Shown: positions 1-9,142, counted from the stretch's first letter. The stretch is DNA of 64,000 nt from Spongiactinospora sp. TRM90649 (GCF_029382225.1 NZ_JARLTC010000042.1:1-64000), one strand, 5' to 3'. Numbers and translations are program-made. Notes: generated by a model not told the origin, from the letters alone.

Positions 1-533
<533 letters not shown>

Positions 534-547
534 GCGGGGGAGCTGGT

Positions 548-823
548 TCAGCGGAGCCGTAGCGAACCGGTCGCCGGGTCGCGGTGCAGCGTGAGCAGTA
601 CCGGGAGGTAGTCGTACTCGGGACGGCCGCTCGCCGCGAGCCTGGCCGGTCGCATCATGGCCCACGCCTCGCCGGGGCAGGCGCGCAACGTCTGGACCAG
701 GCTCACCAGCGCGTTCGCCGGATCGTCGGTCACGCCGGAGACCTCGCGGTGCACGTCGTGGACCTGCCAGACCACCAGCAGGGTCTCGGTGGGGAGGGGC
801 CGTTGGGCGCACGTCGGGTTCAA
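548..823 (-). CDS. Small hypothetical protein (91 aa)
   Basis: I do not recognise a family. The reading frame has the strong third-position GC expected of coding DNA here. It begins with TTG at 823, chosen because a clear GAGGAG Shine-Dalgarno lies 8 nt upstream on the minus strand (832-837). The protein is soluble, with no signal peptide or membrane segment. It contains a Trp/Val-rich N-terminal strand region (LLVVWQVHDVHREVSGV) and a segment PGEAWAMMRPARLAASGRP. It is transcribed divergently from the XRE regulator at 1014, and the two genes flank a 14-bp inverted repeat, so the regulator plausibly controls it. Confidence 0.6.
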   Translation of the reverse strand: MNPTCAQRPLPTETLLVVWQVHDVHREVSGVTDDPANALVSLVQTLRACPGEAWAMMRPARLAASGRPEYDYLPVLLTLHRDPATGSLRLR

Positions 824-864
824 CTGGGGTTCTCCTCACGCGATGGGTCGCCATCGAACGGGGG

Positions 865-909
865 GTGGGATCTCCGCAAGGGACGTGTGAGTGAGTGCGG
901 AGATCCCAC
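865..909. promoter_or_regulatory. Perfect 14-bp inverted repeat between divergent genes (candidate operator)
   Basis: The arms GTGGGATCTCCGCA (865-878) and TGCGGAGATCCCAC (896-909) are exact reverse complements separated by 17 nt, so their centres are 31 bp apart, about three helical turns. The repeat sits between the TTG-start small gene and the XRE regulator. This is the expected geometry for an operator bound by two regulator dimers on one face of the DNA. Binding is inferred. Confidence 0.55.
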
Positions 910-1013
910 GCAGGCGGGCCTGCCCTGCCATAGTGGCGTTGTCACGATGCGTTGATCGGCGATTACCCGCCGCCAACCCCGGCGGCGTCGCCCTGGCGAC
1001 AGCGGAGCGCGCG

Positions 1014-2297
1014 ATGAGTGATCCGATTCCGCCCGACGCGGCTCGCCGGCTGGCCGCCGAACTGCGCCGCCTGCGGGGCGACACGCCGCTGCGTGAACTC
1101 GCCCGCACGACCCACATCCATCACAGCGCGCTCTGGCGGTTCGAGCAGGGGGTGCGCATCCCGCCGCGAGACACCGCGGCCCGTCTCGACGGGGCGCTCG
1201 GTGCCGGTGGCGAGGTGATCAGCCTGCGGGAATACGCGGTCGAGGAGAGGAAATGGGCAAGTAGGGGCGGAGATACGGGGAACGATGATGATATGGAACG
1301 CCGCAGCTTGATCCAGGCCGCCGCCGTGGGCGTCGGCCTGAGCGCGCTGGAGACCCCCGAGCGGGTACGGCGACTCCTCACCATGGACACGGGCGACGAC
1401 GGCCGCCCCGTGGACGAGTGGGAGCGAACCTGCGAGGACTTGCGGTACGGGCTGTGCGTATGGCCCGCCGCCCGATTTCGCGACGCGGTCGAGATCGAAC
1501 TGGCCGCCCTTGTCCGGCAGCGTCACCGGGCCGCCGCCGCCGAACGCCTCGACCTGCTCCGCGTCCAGGCGGCCCTGGGCCTGCTGTACGCCAACGTGCT
1601 CGGGCGGCTGAGCGAGCACGACGCCGCCCTGCGGTGGTGGCGCACCGCGCGCGCCGCCGCCGACGCGTGCCGCGATCCCTATCTGGGGGTGGCGGTGCGT
1701 GCCGAGGAAGCGGCGCACGGGCTCTACGGCCAGCGACCCATGGCGAGCGTCATGCGGCTGACCCAGGAGGCGTGTGATCACGCCAAGGGGGTGCCTTCCT
1801 GGAGCCTGGTGTTCGCGTTGTGCGCGCGGGCCCGCGCGGCCACCGTGCTCCAGCGGCACGACGAGGCGCGGGACGCGCTCCGGCAGGCCGAGGCCCTGGT
1901 GCAGGGTCCCAGACTGCCGGCGGCCAGCGTCATGCCCTCCTACTGGCGTGATGGCCGCCCCACCCAGTGGACCGGCAGCCTGGTCCACGCCGGTGCCGGT
2001 GACGAGGATCGCGCGGCGGAGGTCAGGAAGCTGGTCTCGGCCCATCGCGACTATCAGTACCGGGCCGCGGCCCAATTGCACGCCGCTCTGTGCACGGTGG
2101 CCAATGGAGGGATCAAGGAAGGGCTGGAAGAGGCCACGCGGGTGTTCGACGACATCCCCGCCGCGCACCGGACGAATACCGTGCGGCACACCGGGCTGAT
2201 CCTGCTGCGTGCGGTGCCCGAGGAGCACCGTGACTCCCCGGCCGCCGCCGACTTCCGTGCCGTCCTCGGTGATCGCGAGGCGAGCCGCACTGCCTGA
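1014..2297 (+). CDS. XRE-family helix-turn-helix regulator with C-terminal TPR-like helical domain
   Basis: A 427-residue DNA-binding protein. The N-terminal HTH covers about residues 5-65 (AELRRLRGDTPLRELART, then HHSALWRFEQGVRIPPRDTA). A linker contains MERRSLIQAAAVGVGLSAL, the RRxxIQ-AAA segment often seen in long actinomycete XRE regulators; it resembles but is not a secretion signal. The remaining roughly 300 residues are Ala/Arg/Leu-rich helical repeats (TPR-like) likely to sense a ligand or partner. ATG at 1014 is preferred over the upstream GTG at 891 because GGAG lies 6 nt before it and the HTH begins immediately. It is followed by a terminator hairpin. The target is probably the divergent small gene at 548. 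Confidence 0.8.
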   Translation: MSDPIPPDAARRLAAELRRLRGDTPLRELARTTHIHHSALWRFEQGVRIPPRDTAARLDGALGAGGEVISLREYAVEERKWASRGGDTGNDDDMERRSLIQAAAVGVGLSALETPERVRRLLTMDTGDDGRPVDEWERTCEDLRYGLCVWPAARFRDAVEIELAALVRQRHRAAAAERLDLLRVQAALGLLYANVLGRLSEHDAALRWWRTARAAADACRDPYLGVAVRAEEAAHGLYGQRPMASVMRLTQEACDHAKGVPSWSLVFALCARARAATVLQRHDEARDALRQAEALVQGPRLPAASVMPSYWRDGRPTQWTGSLVHAGAGDEDRAAEVRKLVSAHRDYQYRAAAQLHAALCTVANGGIKEGLEEATRVFDDIPAAHRTNTVRHTGLILLRAVPEEHRDSPAAADFRAVLGDREASRTA

Positions 2298-2313
2298 AGG
2301 CACCACAATGGGC

Positions 2314-2341
2314 GAGGGCCGGTCCCCGAAAACCGGCCCTC
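2314..2341 (+). terminator. Rho-independent-like hairpin after the XRE regulator
   Basis: A perfect 10-bp stem, GAGGGCCGGT (2314-2323) with ACCGGCCCTC (2332-2341), closes an 8-nt loop. It begins 17 nt after the regulator stop and is followed by a short T run (TTTT at 2349-2352). This fits the T-poor terminators of high-GC actinomycetes. Confidence 0.7.
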
Positions 2342-2378
2342 ACGTCCGTTTTCGGCTGCCCATCGAGGGAATGATCGC

Positions 2379-2843
2379 GTGCGGTTCAAGCTTCTTGAGC
2401 AGAGAGGCCGGCGGCTCGCTCGCGAGATCGCGAGTTTCGGAGCCGTCGGTGGTGTGGCCTTCGTCCTGAACATGGCGGTCACGAACCTGTTATGGGCGGC
2501 ATGGGGTGATTGGGGAACCCTGACCGCGCCCGTGCTGGCGACCGTGGTGACGACGACGTTCGCCTATTTCGCCAACCGCCACTGGACCTGGCGCGGCATG
2601 GGACGCCAGGGGCTGGCCCGCGAGTACTTCGTCTTCTTCACCCTCAACGGCATCGGCCTGTTGCTGGAACTGCTCTTCGTCGGTTTCGCGCGGTACACGC
2701 TGGACACCGACGACCAGTTGCTGCTGAACCTCGCCAAACTGTGCGGGGTGGCGCTCGGCACCGTCTTCCGCTTCTGGTCCTACAAGAAGTGGATCTTCGT
2801 TCTGGAGCCCGACCAGCAGGTCAGCCGCGCAGCGAAGAAGTGA
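2379..2843 (+). CDS. GtrA-like family membrane protein
   Basis: A 154-residue integral membrane protein with four predicted helices at about residues 20-40, 46-67, 84-105 and 118-140. The family signatures are visible: FGAVGGVAFVLNMAVTN near the start, FAYFANRHWTW between helices 2 and 3, and FRFWSYKKWIF at the end. GtrA-like proteins are thought to move lipid-linked sugars across the membrane for cell-surface glycosylation. The GTG start at 2379 has GAGGGA about 8 nt upstream. The 3' end overlaps the end of the convergent ATPase gene by 23 nt. No glycosyltransferase is adjacent, so its sugar substrate is unknown. Confidence 0.85.
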   Translation: MRFKLLEQRGRRLAREIASFGAVGGVAFVLNMAVTNLLWAAWGDWGTLTAPVLATVVTTTFAYFANRHWTWRGMGRQGLAREYFVFFTLNGIGLLLELLFVGFARYTLDTDDQLLLNLAKLCGVALGTVFRFWSYKKWIFVLEPDQQVSRAAKK

Positions 2844-5040
2844 CCGCCTCGAAGACGCGCTGGCTGAGGCCGCCGAGGGCGCTGACCGCGTCGCTGCGGT
2901 GGCGGGCGCGGGTGGCCAGCTCGACGGGACCGGCCGTGGGGGCGGACGGCGCGGTCAGGGCCAGGCTGTCCAGGCGGAGCAGGGGCAGTGCCTCGGCGGT
3001 GGCCTCGTAGGTGCGGCAGATCAGCCGCAGCTCCTCCTCCTGGGCGCGGGTGATCACCGGCAGATGGCCGCCCGCCAGGCGCACGGTCTGGATGTAGTCG
3101 GCGACGCGGTCGCGGAAGGTCTCGACCAGCCTGCGCAGCAGCACGGCCACGCCCACCGCCTCGAACAGCTCGCGGGAGGCCAGCCGGCGGCGCAGGCGGG
3201 CCCCGGCGCCCGCCGGGTCGGCGAACCCGGCCCGCAGCCCGGCGTCGATGGTGCCCAGCGCGCTCACCGAGGCCAGGGCGCGGTCGAAGTGCTCGGCCAC
3301 CGGCGGGGGCAGCGCCGGGGCGAGCGACCGGGGGGCCTCCTCGCCCGTCGCCCGCGCGGCCAGCGACGAGTGCAGGCTGCCGACGCTGCCGCTGAGCGCC
3401 TCCAGCATGCTCTGCGTGGACGACTGCTGGAGGCTGAGCCGCTCCAGGTTCCGGCTCAGGCTCTCCAGCGTGTAGCCACGTTCGCCGCGGTCGAGCCGCC
3501 GCACCGCGTTGTGCGTGACGGTGCGGAAGTCGTCGCCGAAGCGGGCCTCGTCGAAGACCACCGGCTGCCGCCCGATCAGGTGGGAGATCGCGCCCTGCAA
3601 GGTGGTGGAGACGTATCCGTTGACCACCACGATGATCTCCGCCGACGGCGTGGCCACGCGGACCGCCTCGATCTGCTCCCGCAGCCCCTCGACGTCTTCG
3701 GCACGCAGCAGCGAGCTGGAGGTCAGCACGGCCACGCCCGCGCCGCCCTCTCCTCTGGAGAGCCAGAAGTCGATGGTGGTGTTCTCGTCCAGCATGACGT
3801 CGGTGTGGAAGTCCCAGCCGCCCGCCTCGATGAGCCGGCGGATCGCCGCGAGCAGGTAGTCCATCGACGCGCGCTCGTAGTGGCGCCGCACGGCGGCCCG
3901 CACGATGGCGGGGGTGATGAGCTCCGAGCCCTGCTCCTCGGCGAGGTCGACCGCCCGGCGGTGCAGGGTGAGGCTCATCCGGGGCACGCCCCCGGTGAGC
4001 GCGCGGATGTAGTCGGCGATCTCCAGTGAGACGTCCGGCTGGCCGGGGGAGCGGCGTTTGCGCAGTAACCGCAGCGTCTCGTCGGCGGTGAGCGGCGACA
4101 GCCGGGTGATGCCGATCCGCTGGTGGATGCTCTGCGGCAGCTTGTACAGGCTCTCCGGCATGCCGCAGAACACCAGCAGGCCGCCGACGTCGATGAAGAC
4201 CTTGATGAGCTGCTCGAAGGCGTTGACCGAGCTGACGTTCCACTCGCCGGGATGGCCGAGCAGCTTCTCGTACTCGTCCACGATGAGCACGACCCTGCGG
4301 TTCTTGCGGCCGTACAGGAAGGTCAGCACGCTGAGCGCGTCGTAGGCGTCGAGGTCGCTGGCGATGCGGTCGCGCACGCCGAGGGCGCGCAGCTCCTCGG
4401 CGGGCGGCTCGCCGCTGAGCCACTCCCACACGGCGTCGGCGTAGCGGTCGGTGGCCATCAGCGCGAGCGCCCGGCCGAACTTGGCGTACTCGACCTCGGT
4501 GCGCAGCCGCCGTCTCAGGTCGTTCTGCAGGGCGGGCGCGGACAGGTGCAGGCTCGCCACGACCTTCTCCGGGTCGATGGTGCGCTCGCGCAGCCCGGCG
4601 GCGATGCCGGGCGCCACGGTGCGGAAGATCTGGATCTCGTCGAGCGTGCTGGCGACGACCTCGGAGAAGTAGTCGGTCACCAGGTCGCGCACGTCGGCCT
4701 TGCCGAGCATGTCGAGGATGGTGTTGCGGTACAGGTAGCCGAAGCGGCGCTGGGAGGCGTCGATGGCGAGGATCTTGGCGTCCGGGAACTCCGCCGAGGT
4801 CTCCCTGATGCCGATCGCCAGGTGGGTCTTGCCGCTGCCGTAGTCGCCCACGACGGCGAGCGCGCGCCCGGCCTCGGCGGGGGAGTGGCCCGGAGAGCCT
4901 CCCAAATAAGTTGTGACATAGTCGAGTGCGCTGCGGAATGCAGGGGTTTCAACCGTTATCTGACGCAGGCTCTGCTGATCGGCGAGGCGAGTGGTGAATG
5001 TGATGGGAAGATCCATGTGGTCGCCCCCGGACACGCTCAT
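2821..5040 (-). CDS. P-loop/AAA+ ATPase with possible restriction-endonuclease-like middle domain (third gene of overlapping operon)
   Basis: A 739-residue cytoplasmic ATPase. The Walker A motif GDYGSGKT is at residues 65-72 and the Walker B motif VVLIVDEYEK at 250-259. A sensor-like strand GGLLVFCGMPESL and an ORC/Cdc6-like helical lid (ITRLSPLTADETLRLLRKR) follow. Residues about 408-505 (GWDFHTD... GVAVLTSSSLL... AEIIVVVNGYVS) have the strand-helix-strand pattern of restriction-endonuclease-like folds, but I see no intact D-(D/E)xK set, so this would be a degenerate or sensing version. The C-terminal third is helical. The start ATG overlaps the upstream ATPase stop as ATGA, implying translational coupling. 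Role unknown; partnership with the other two operon proteins is inferred. Confidence 0.75.
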   Translation of the reverse strand: MSVSGGDHMDLPITFTTRLADQQSLRQITVETPAFRSALDYVTTYLGGSPGHSPAEAGRALAVVGDYGSGKTHLAIGIRETSAEFPDAKILAIDASQRRFGYLYRNTILDMLGKADVRDLVTDYFSEVVASTLDEIQIFRTVAPGIAAGLRERTIDPEKVVASLHLSAPALQNDLRRRLRTEVEYAKFGRALALMATDRYADAVWEWLSGEPPAEELRALGVRDRIASDLDAYDALSVLTFLYGRKNRRVVLIVDEYEKLLGHPGEWNVSSVNAFEQLIKVFIDVGGLLVFCGMPESLYKLPQSIHQRIGITRLSPLTADETLRLLRKRRSPGQPDVSLEIADYIRALTGGVPRMSLTLHRRAVDLAEEQGSELITPAIVRAAVRRHYERASMDYLLAAIRRLIEAGGWDFHTDVMLDENTTIDFWLSRGEGGAGVAVLTSSSLLRAEDVEGLREQIEAVRVATPSAEIIVVVNGYVSTTLQGAISHLIGRQPVVFDEARFGDDFRTVTHNAVRRLDRGERGYTLESLSRNLERLSLQQSSTQSMLEALSGSVGSLHSSLAARATGEEAPRSLAPALPPPVAEHFDRALASVSALGTIDAGLRAGFADPAGAGARLRRRLASRELFEAVGVAVLLRRLVETFRDRVADYIQTVRLAGGHLPVITRAQEEELRLICRTYEATAEALPLLRLDSLALTAPSAPTAGPVELATRARHRSDAVSALGGLSQRVFEAVTSSLRG

Positions 5041-6038
5041 GCCTCATCCTCCCGGAGTTTGCGCCCCAAATCAGGCCACGGGATTATTCTCTCGTGAAAC
5101 ACCGCGTTGAAGAAGTCACTGTCTATGCACCGCACGTTCTTCTCGATGGCGGTGTCGATGAGGATCTTGAAAAGCTTGTCGAAGATCTTGATGACCGGCT
5201 CGCGCAGGTAGCTCATCGTCTCGATGATGTAGGCGAGGGTCGGCGCGGGGATGTCCGGGAACGCGTGCGGCAGGTCGGTGCGGTCGCGGCGTGAGCTGAC
5301 GAAATCGGTCACGTCGCCGTCGCGCAGCGCGCCCACCCTGGCGTAGAAGGTGGTCCGGAACTGCATCGACCCCACGGCCGAGTCGAAGTCGGCCCTCCCG
5401 ACGTCGTCGCCCTCGGCCAGGAAGAGCACGCGCGGCCAGGCCATCCGGAGGAATTCCTTGATCCAGTGCAGCGGCGTGCGCTGGGGGAGCAGGACGACCG
5501 CAGCCGAGACGTGCCGCTGCAGGATCACGCTGAGCCGGTGGAATCCCTCACGGGGGGTGGCGCCCTGCAGGCTCGCCCATTCCTCGTCGGTCAGCCAGAG
5601 TCCGGTCTCCCCGACGGCAATAATTGTCACGATATCGTCGTATATTTCCCGGCAAAATGCGTCGAGCGTGACCGGCGGCTGTTTCCGGAGAATCGCGGAA
5701 ACGCTGAGATCGACGATCCTGACGGTGGTCGCCGTCTGCCGTCCCTTGTCGTCGGGCTCGCGCGGCGGATTGCACAATACGTGATTGGCGCACTGGTGGG
5801 TAAAACTCGACTTTCCCGACCCAGTGGGGCCCGCCACGTATGCGACATGACCTTTCACCAGCAATCGCCCGCCGTCCGCGTACATGGCCTTGAACAGCTC
5901 GAACTGCGCGGAGGTGTCGTCGAGGTACACGAAGAGGTCGTCCGGGATCCCGGCCTCCCAGATCCGCAACGGCGAATCGGAGGCGCTTCCCGCGACGCCC
6001 GAGGGATGAAATGGATTGCACCAATCGCCGGCCGTCAC
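5037..6038 (-). CDS. P-loop ATPase (second gene of overlapping operon)
   Basis: A 333-residue protein starting at GTG (6038), which overlaps the stop of the upstream gene as GTGA; longer in-frame extensions would run through that gene and are not credible. After an N-terminal NPFHPSGVA motif, the Walker A GPTGSGKS lies at residues 70-77 in a strand-loop-helix context (VAYVAGPTGSGKSSFTHQC). A later hydrophobic strand, PRVLFLAEGDD, may be the Walker B or sensor strand. The C-terminal half is helical, with IKIFDKLFKILIDTAI. No membrane segment is seen. It ends with the ATGA overlap onto the larger ATPase, so the two are made together and may form a mixed complex. Function not recognised. Confidence 0.75.
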   Translation of the reverse strand: MTAGDWCNPFHPSGVAGSASDSPLRIWEAGIPDDLFVYLDDTSAQFELFKAMYADGGRLLVKGHVAYVAGPTGSGKSSFTHQCANHVLCNPPREPDDKGRQTATTVRIVDLSVSAILRKQPPVTLDAFCREIYDDIVTIIAVGETGLWLTDEEWASLQGATPREGFHRLSVILQRHVSAAVVLLPQRTPLHWIKEFLRMAWPRVLFLAEGDDVGRADFDSAVGSMQFRTTFYARVGALRDGDVTDFVSSRRDRTDLPHAFPDIPAPTLAYIIETMSYLREPVIKIFDKLFKILIDTAIEKNVRCIDSDFFNAVFHERIIPWPDLGRKLREDEA

Positions 6039-6850
6039 GTGGCCGCCCGCTTTCCATGCCGGTCCGCGCGGCGCATGGTCGGATGCGGCAGCCACGGTCT
6101 TCGCAGCCGGACGGCGACGCCGCCCACCCGCGCGGTCAGCGCGGCGACCGCCTCGCCCTCGCGAGCCGCCAGGGCGGCGCGGTCCGCGAGGGCCTCGTTC
6201 GACCAGTCGTTGGCCGACCGGGAGGTCACCGCGGCCAGCGCGGCGAGCAGCCGGGCGGGCTCCCGCCAGGAGGGACGGGCCAGCGCGACGCCGCGGATCT
6301 GGGCGGCCAGGGCGTCTCCGGCCGCCTCCAGGGCCCCGGTGTCGGACCTGCCGCCGCGCCATGCCGCCAGGAACTCCCGGTGCGCGGCGGCGAACGTCAG
6401 CGCCGCGTCGTTCAGCTCGCCGCCCGCCTGGGCCCCGGCGGTGGCGGCGGCACGCCACTCGGTGGTGGCCATGGCCAGCGCCGCGCCCACCACGACCGGC
6501 AGGAGCACGGTGAGCAGCAGGTCGAACGGCCCCGGCTCCCCGGTCGTGCGCAGGTCGGGGTCGGCGGCCATCAGCGCCCGGCAGGCCCGGTCGAAGTCGC
6601 CGGGCCGGGCCGAGCGCCACTGCTCCAGGGTGAGCGCGCGGCCCGCGAGCCGTACCTGCTCGCGCGGGGCCCCCGGCGTGGCCAGGCCCAGCGTGACCGC
6701 CGCCTCGGCGAGCCCGGCGCGCCGCTCCTGGCCCAGGCAGTAGACCAGGCGCTTGTCGATCTCCTCGGGATCGGCGGCGTGGGCCGGGGCGGCCAGGGCG
6801 AGGGTGACCACCACGACGATCATCGGCCCCGATGCGCCCAGCCGTCGCAT
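6035..6850 (-). CDS. Signal-peptide protein with one internal TM helix (first gene of the ATPase operon)
   Basis: A 271-residue protein. Residues 1-25 form a Sec signal peptide with a likely cleavage after AHA. The extracytoplasmic part (about 26-108) contains two cysteines, Cys38 and Cys90, that could form a disulfide. A hydrophobic helix at 109-129 (FDLLLTVLLPVVVGAALAMA) is followed by an Ala-rich helical region ending in a basic tail (RRADRHGKRAAT). This arrangement places a small sensor outside and a helical domain inside the cell. Its stop overlaps the GTG of the first ATPase as GTGA. I do not recognise the family; a membrane sensor or anchor for the two ATPases is my inference. Confidence 0.7.
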   Translation of the reverse strand: MRRLGASGPMIVVVVTLALAAPAHAADPEEIDKRLVYCLGQERRAGLAEAAVTLGLATPGAPREQVRLAGRALTLEQWRSARPGDFDRACRALMAADPDLRTTGEPGPFDLLLTVLLPVVVGAALAMATTEWRAAATAGAQAGGELNDAALTFAAAHREFLAAWRGGRSDTGALEAAGDALAAQIRGVALARPSWREPARLLAALAAVTSRSANDWSNEALADRAALAAREGEAVAALTARVGGVAVRLRRPWLPHPTMRRADRHGKRAAT

Positions 6851-6997
6851 GCCACCGCCCTCTTAGCCGCCGTCCAGCCGCCGCTGTCAGGAGAAAGATA
6901 TCCTTCCGGTCGGCATTTGTGGCGGAATCCAGTGGCGTGCTACAAGGTTGTGATACATGAGCGCGATCAGGGTTATTGGACAGCTCATTTTACCGGT

Positions 6998-7014
6998 TGA
7001 TAAGTCGTTTATCA
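6998..7014. promoter_or_regulatory. Dyad TGATAA-N5-TTATCA in an AT-rich leader upstream of the ATPase operon
   Basis: TGATAA (6998-7003) and TTATCA (7009-7014) are exact inverted copies. They lie in the AT-richest stretch of the neighbourhood (about 6890-7014), between the hypothetical gene at 7012 and the operon start at 6850. The dyad also overlaps the stop codon of the upstream gene. It could be an operator or part of a weak terminator; the sequence alone does not decide. Confidence 0.35.
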
Positions 7015-8205
7015 GGGATCGTGCCGTTCGGTGAGGCCGGACACGATGCGCTTCGCCGGACCCCAGGCGGATTCGTCGTCGAACGTCTTCTCGAAGGCCG
7101 CGTGATAGGTCTTCACCGCCTCCTCGACCGGCTCGATCCAGCGTGGTTCGAGGCCGCGCTTTTCCAGCGCGAAACGCACCCACGCGCGCAGCGCCGAAGG
7201 CAGGCGCTCGCGCTGCTCGGCGTCGAGGACCACCTTGCGCGGCAGATGGTCGGCCAGGAACAGCGCCACCCTGCCCGGACTCCACGCCAGCGGCCCCGGG
7301 CGGATGTAGCCGTCGCCGTAGTCGAGGAACAGCCCGGCCAGGGAACGGGTGACGTCGTCGTAGGGCAGGCCGCCGCGCTCGGCGAACTCGCCGGTCAGGC
7401 GGTCGCGCTCGTCGCTCGCGGTGGGCGTCCAGTCGGGCCAGGGCGCGAGGTCGTCGCGGCAGCGCGTCCACGCCAGCGCGCGCAGGTGGGAGTAGTCGCC
7501 CTCGGCGTCGCGCGGCCACACCAGGTCGGTCTCGCGCATCGCCATGGCCAGCTCCGCCAGGACGGCGGAGGGCTCCGCCTCGGCGATCGGCATCGGCGGG
7601 GTGGTGTCGTCGACGTCGCCGTGCTCGGCGCGCAGCTCCTCCCAGCGCGCGGCGGTGCCCGGCTCGACCAGGCGCAGCACGCCCACGGCGGCGTCGCCGT
7701 CGTCGGCGATCACGGCCATCAGCGTGTGCGGGCGCCCGGCGCCCGAGTACTCCACGAACAGCACGCGCTCGTCCAGCCAGACGTCGGCGCCCCGGAACGC
7801 GGCGACGGGCTCCCAGGCGGGCCCGGACGCCCACGCGGGCCGGGGGCGTGAGGACGAGAGGATGTCGACGGCCTGGGCCAGCATCTCCCGCTCGGCGACG
7901 GGCGCGACCCGCTCCAGGGCGGCCACGGCGGCCATCGCCGGGTCGGAGTGCCGTGCCGTGGCACGTCCGGCGACCTCGGTGCACAGCAGGTGCTCGGGTT
8001 CGGTCTCACCCAGCGGCGCGGCCCGCCACACCTCGCCGAGCCACCGGCTCGCCCACGCCTCGGCGTCGAGCGCGTCGGCGTCGGGTCCGGTGATCCCGCG
8101 GGCGTCGAGCAGGACCTGCTCCGACAGTCGCAGCCTGGCCACCGTGCGCTGGGCTGGTCTCGGTCTGCCTCGCCCCTTGGGGCGTCCGCGGCTCTTGGGA
8201 CTCAT
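7012..8205 (-). CDS. Conserved-looking hypothetical protein (397 aa)
   Basis: A soluble protein opening with a basic, Gly/Pro/Arg-rich tail (about residues 1-22), which suggests nucleic-acid or ribosome contact. A globular acidic Trp-rich body follows, without signal peptide or membrane segment. Recognisable segments include LFVEYSGAGRPHTLMAVIADD, a strand-rich core, and LFLDYGDGYIRPGPLAWSPG near the end. No catalytic motif is clear and I cannot assign a family. The ATG at 8205 follows a GGGGG run that may serve as ribosome binding site. The gene lies 161 bp upstream of the ATPase operon on the same strand; co-transcription is possible but the gap contains its own dyad. Confidence 0.7.
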   Translation of the reverse strand: MSPKSRGRPKGRGRPRPAQRTVARLRLSEQVLLDARGITGPDADALDAEAWASRWLGEVWRAAPLGETEPEHLLCTEVAGRATARHSDPAMAAVAALERVAPVAEREMLAQAVDILSSSRPRPAWASGPAWEPVAAFRGADVWLDERVLFVEYSGAGRPHTLMAVIADDGDAAVGVLRLVEPGTAARWEELRAEHGDVDDTTPPMPIAEAEPSAVLAELAMAMRETDLVWPRDAEGDYSHLRALAWTRCRDDLAPWPDWTPTASDERDRLTGEFAERGGLPYDDVTRSLAGLFLDYGDGYIRPGPLAWSPGRVALFLADHLPRKVVLDAEQRERLPSALRAWVRFALEKRGLEPRWIEPVEEAVKTYHAAFEKTFDDESAWGPAKRIVSGLTERHDP

Positions 8206-8253
8206 ACCCCCGAGTCCATCACATCCGGGGCCCCGCGCACGGCATCCCGGCCG

Positions 8254-9039
8254 TCAGCCGCCCAATCTCGGGTTGGCGATCGCGGTGACCAGGCAGTGAC
8301 CGATCGGGCCGTACTCATCGTGAACCACGCAAAGGCCGCTCGCCACGCCGTCGGCGCCGAGCTGGCCGGTGGCCTCCAGGCCGATCGCCTCGCCGCGCGG
8401 AGTCCTGGCGAGGGTCAGGGTGTAGTCGGCGTTGATGAACTGGAGGCCCTGGGAGCCCGAGTGGCTCAGCGGGCTGGCGAAGTCGGCCGCCATCGCCACG
8501 CGGATCAGGGGCGTCAGCGGCTCGCCCGCCACCAGCGCGTAGGTCTCGCGCAGCCAGGCGGCTCTGCGATCGTCGGGGCCCGTGGGAGGCCACCAGAGGG
8601 CGAACGACGGCTGCCAGCCGCCCACCGGGCCGGAGGGGTCGAACAGCCCGGTCGGCGGGGGCAGCGGGGCGGGCGGTTCGATCCACACCTCCCCTGGAGG
8701 GTGCGCCGAGGTGCGGAGCAGCACGATCGAGACCCGGCCGATCACGCCGTCGTCGTTGGCGATCTCCACGTCCACCAGGCGGATCCGCCTGCCGTCCCGC
8801 ACGCGGCGCGAGGTCACGCGCAGCGGCGTCAGCGGCGCGTTGCGGAACAGGTCCACGGTGACGCGCGCCGGGGTCAGGCCCTCGGCCGCGTGCTCGCGCT
8901 CCACCGCGCGGGCCGCCAGCCCGCCGATCAGCCGCCCGTGGAGCATGTTCCGCGCCCAGGGGCTGCGCGCGATCGGGAAGGGCACGAACTCCCCGTTCCG
9001 CTCGGTGAAGAACGCCGGGCGCTCGCCGGTCTCCGCCAT
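8254..9039 (-). CDS. Thioesterase family protein (double hot-dog fold)
   Basis: A 261-residue protein of the TesB/thioesterase-like superfamily, expected to hydrolyse acyl-CoA or similar thioesters in the cytoplasm. The N-terminal half contains NMLHGRLIGGLAARAVERE, the first hot-dog helix, and VTVDLFRNAPLTPLRVTSR. The second half contains AADFASPLSHSGSQGLQFIN, which holds the DFxSP-type motif typical of the second hot-dog repeat. Length fits this family. No fatty-acid or polyketide genes are adjacent, so the acyl substrate is not indicated by context. Confidence 0.8.
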   Translation of the reverse strand: MAETGERPAFFTERNGEFVPFPIARSPWARNMLHGRLIGGLAARAVEREHAAEGLTPARVTVDLFRNAPLTPLRVTSRRVRDGRRIRLVDVEIANDDGVIGRVSIVLLRTSAHPPGEVWIEPPAPLPPPTGLFDPSGPVGGWQPSFALWWPPTGPDDRRAAWLRETYALVAGEPLTPLIRVAMAADFASPLSHSGSQGLQFINADYTLTLARTPRGEAIGLEATGQLGADGVASGLCVVHDEYGPIGHCLVTAIANPRLGG

Positions 9040-9142
9040 GTGCTCCCCTCGCCCCTTTCGTTGTCCGGATGCACGACCACCGCATCCTAGAACGACGCCT
9101 CAGGTGGCCCACCACGCGGTGCCATACCGGGTCAACACGTAC

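Noticed and set aside
6039..6620. N-terminal extension of the 333-aa ATPase to position 6620
   Set aside because: The extension runs antiparallel-frame through the signal-peptide gene and is Arg/Gly-rich; the GTGA overlap at 6035-6038 gives the natural start.
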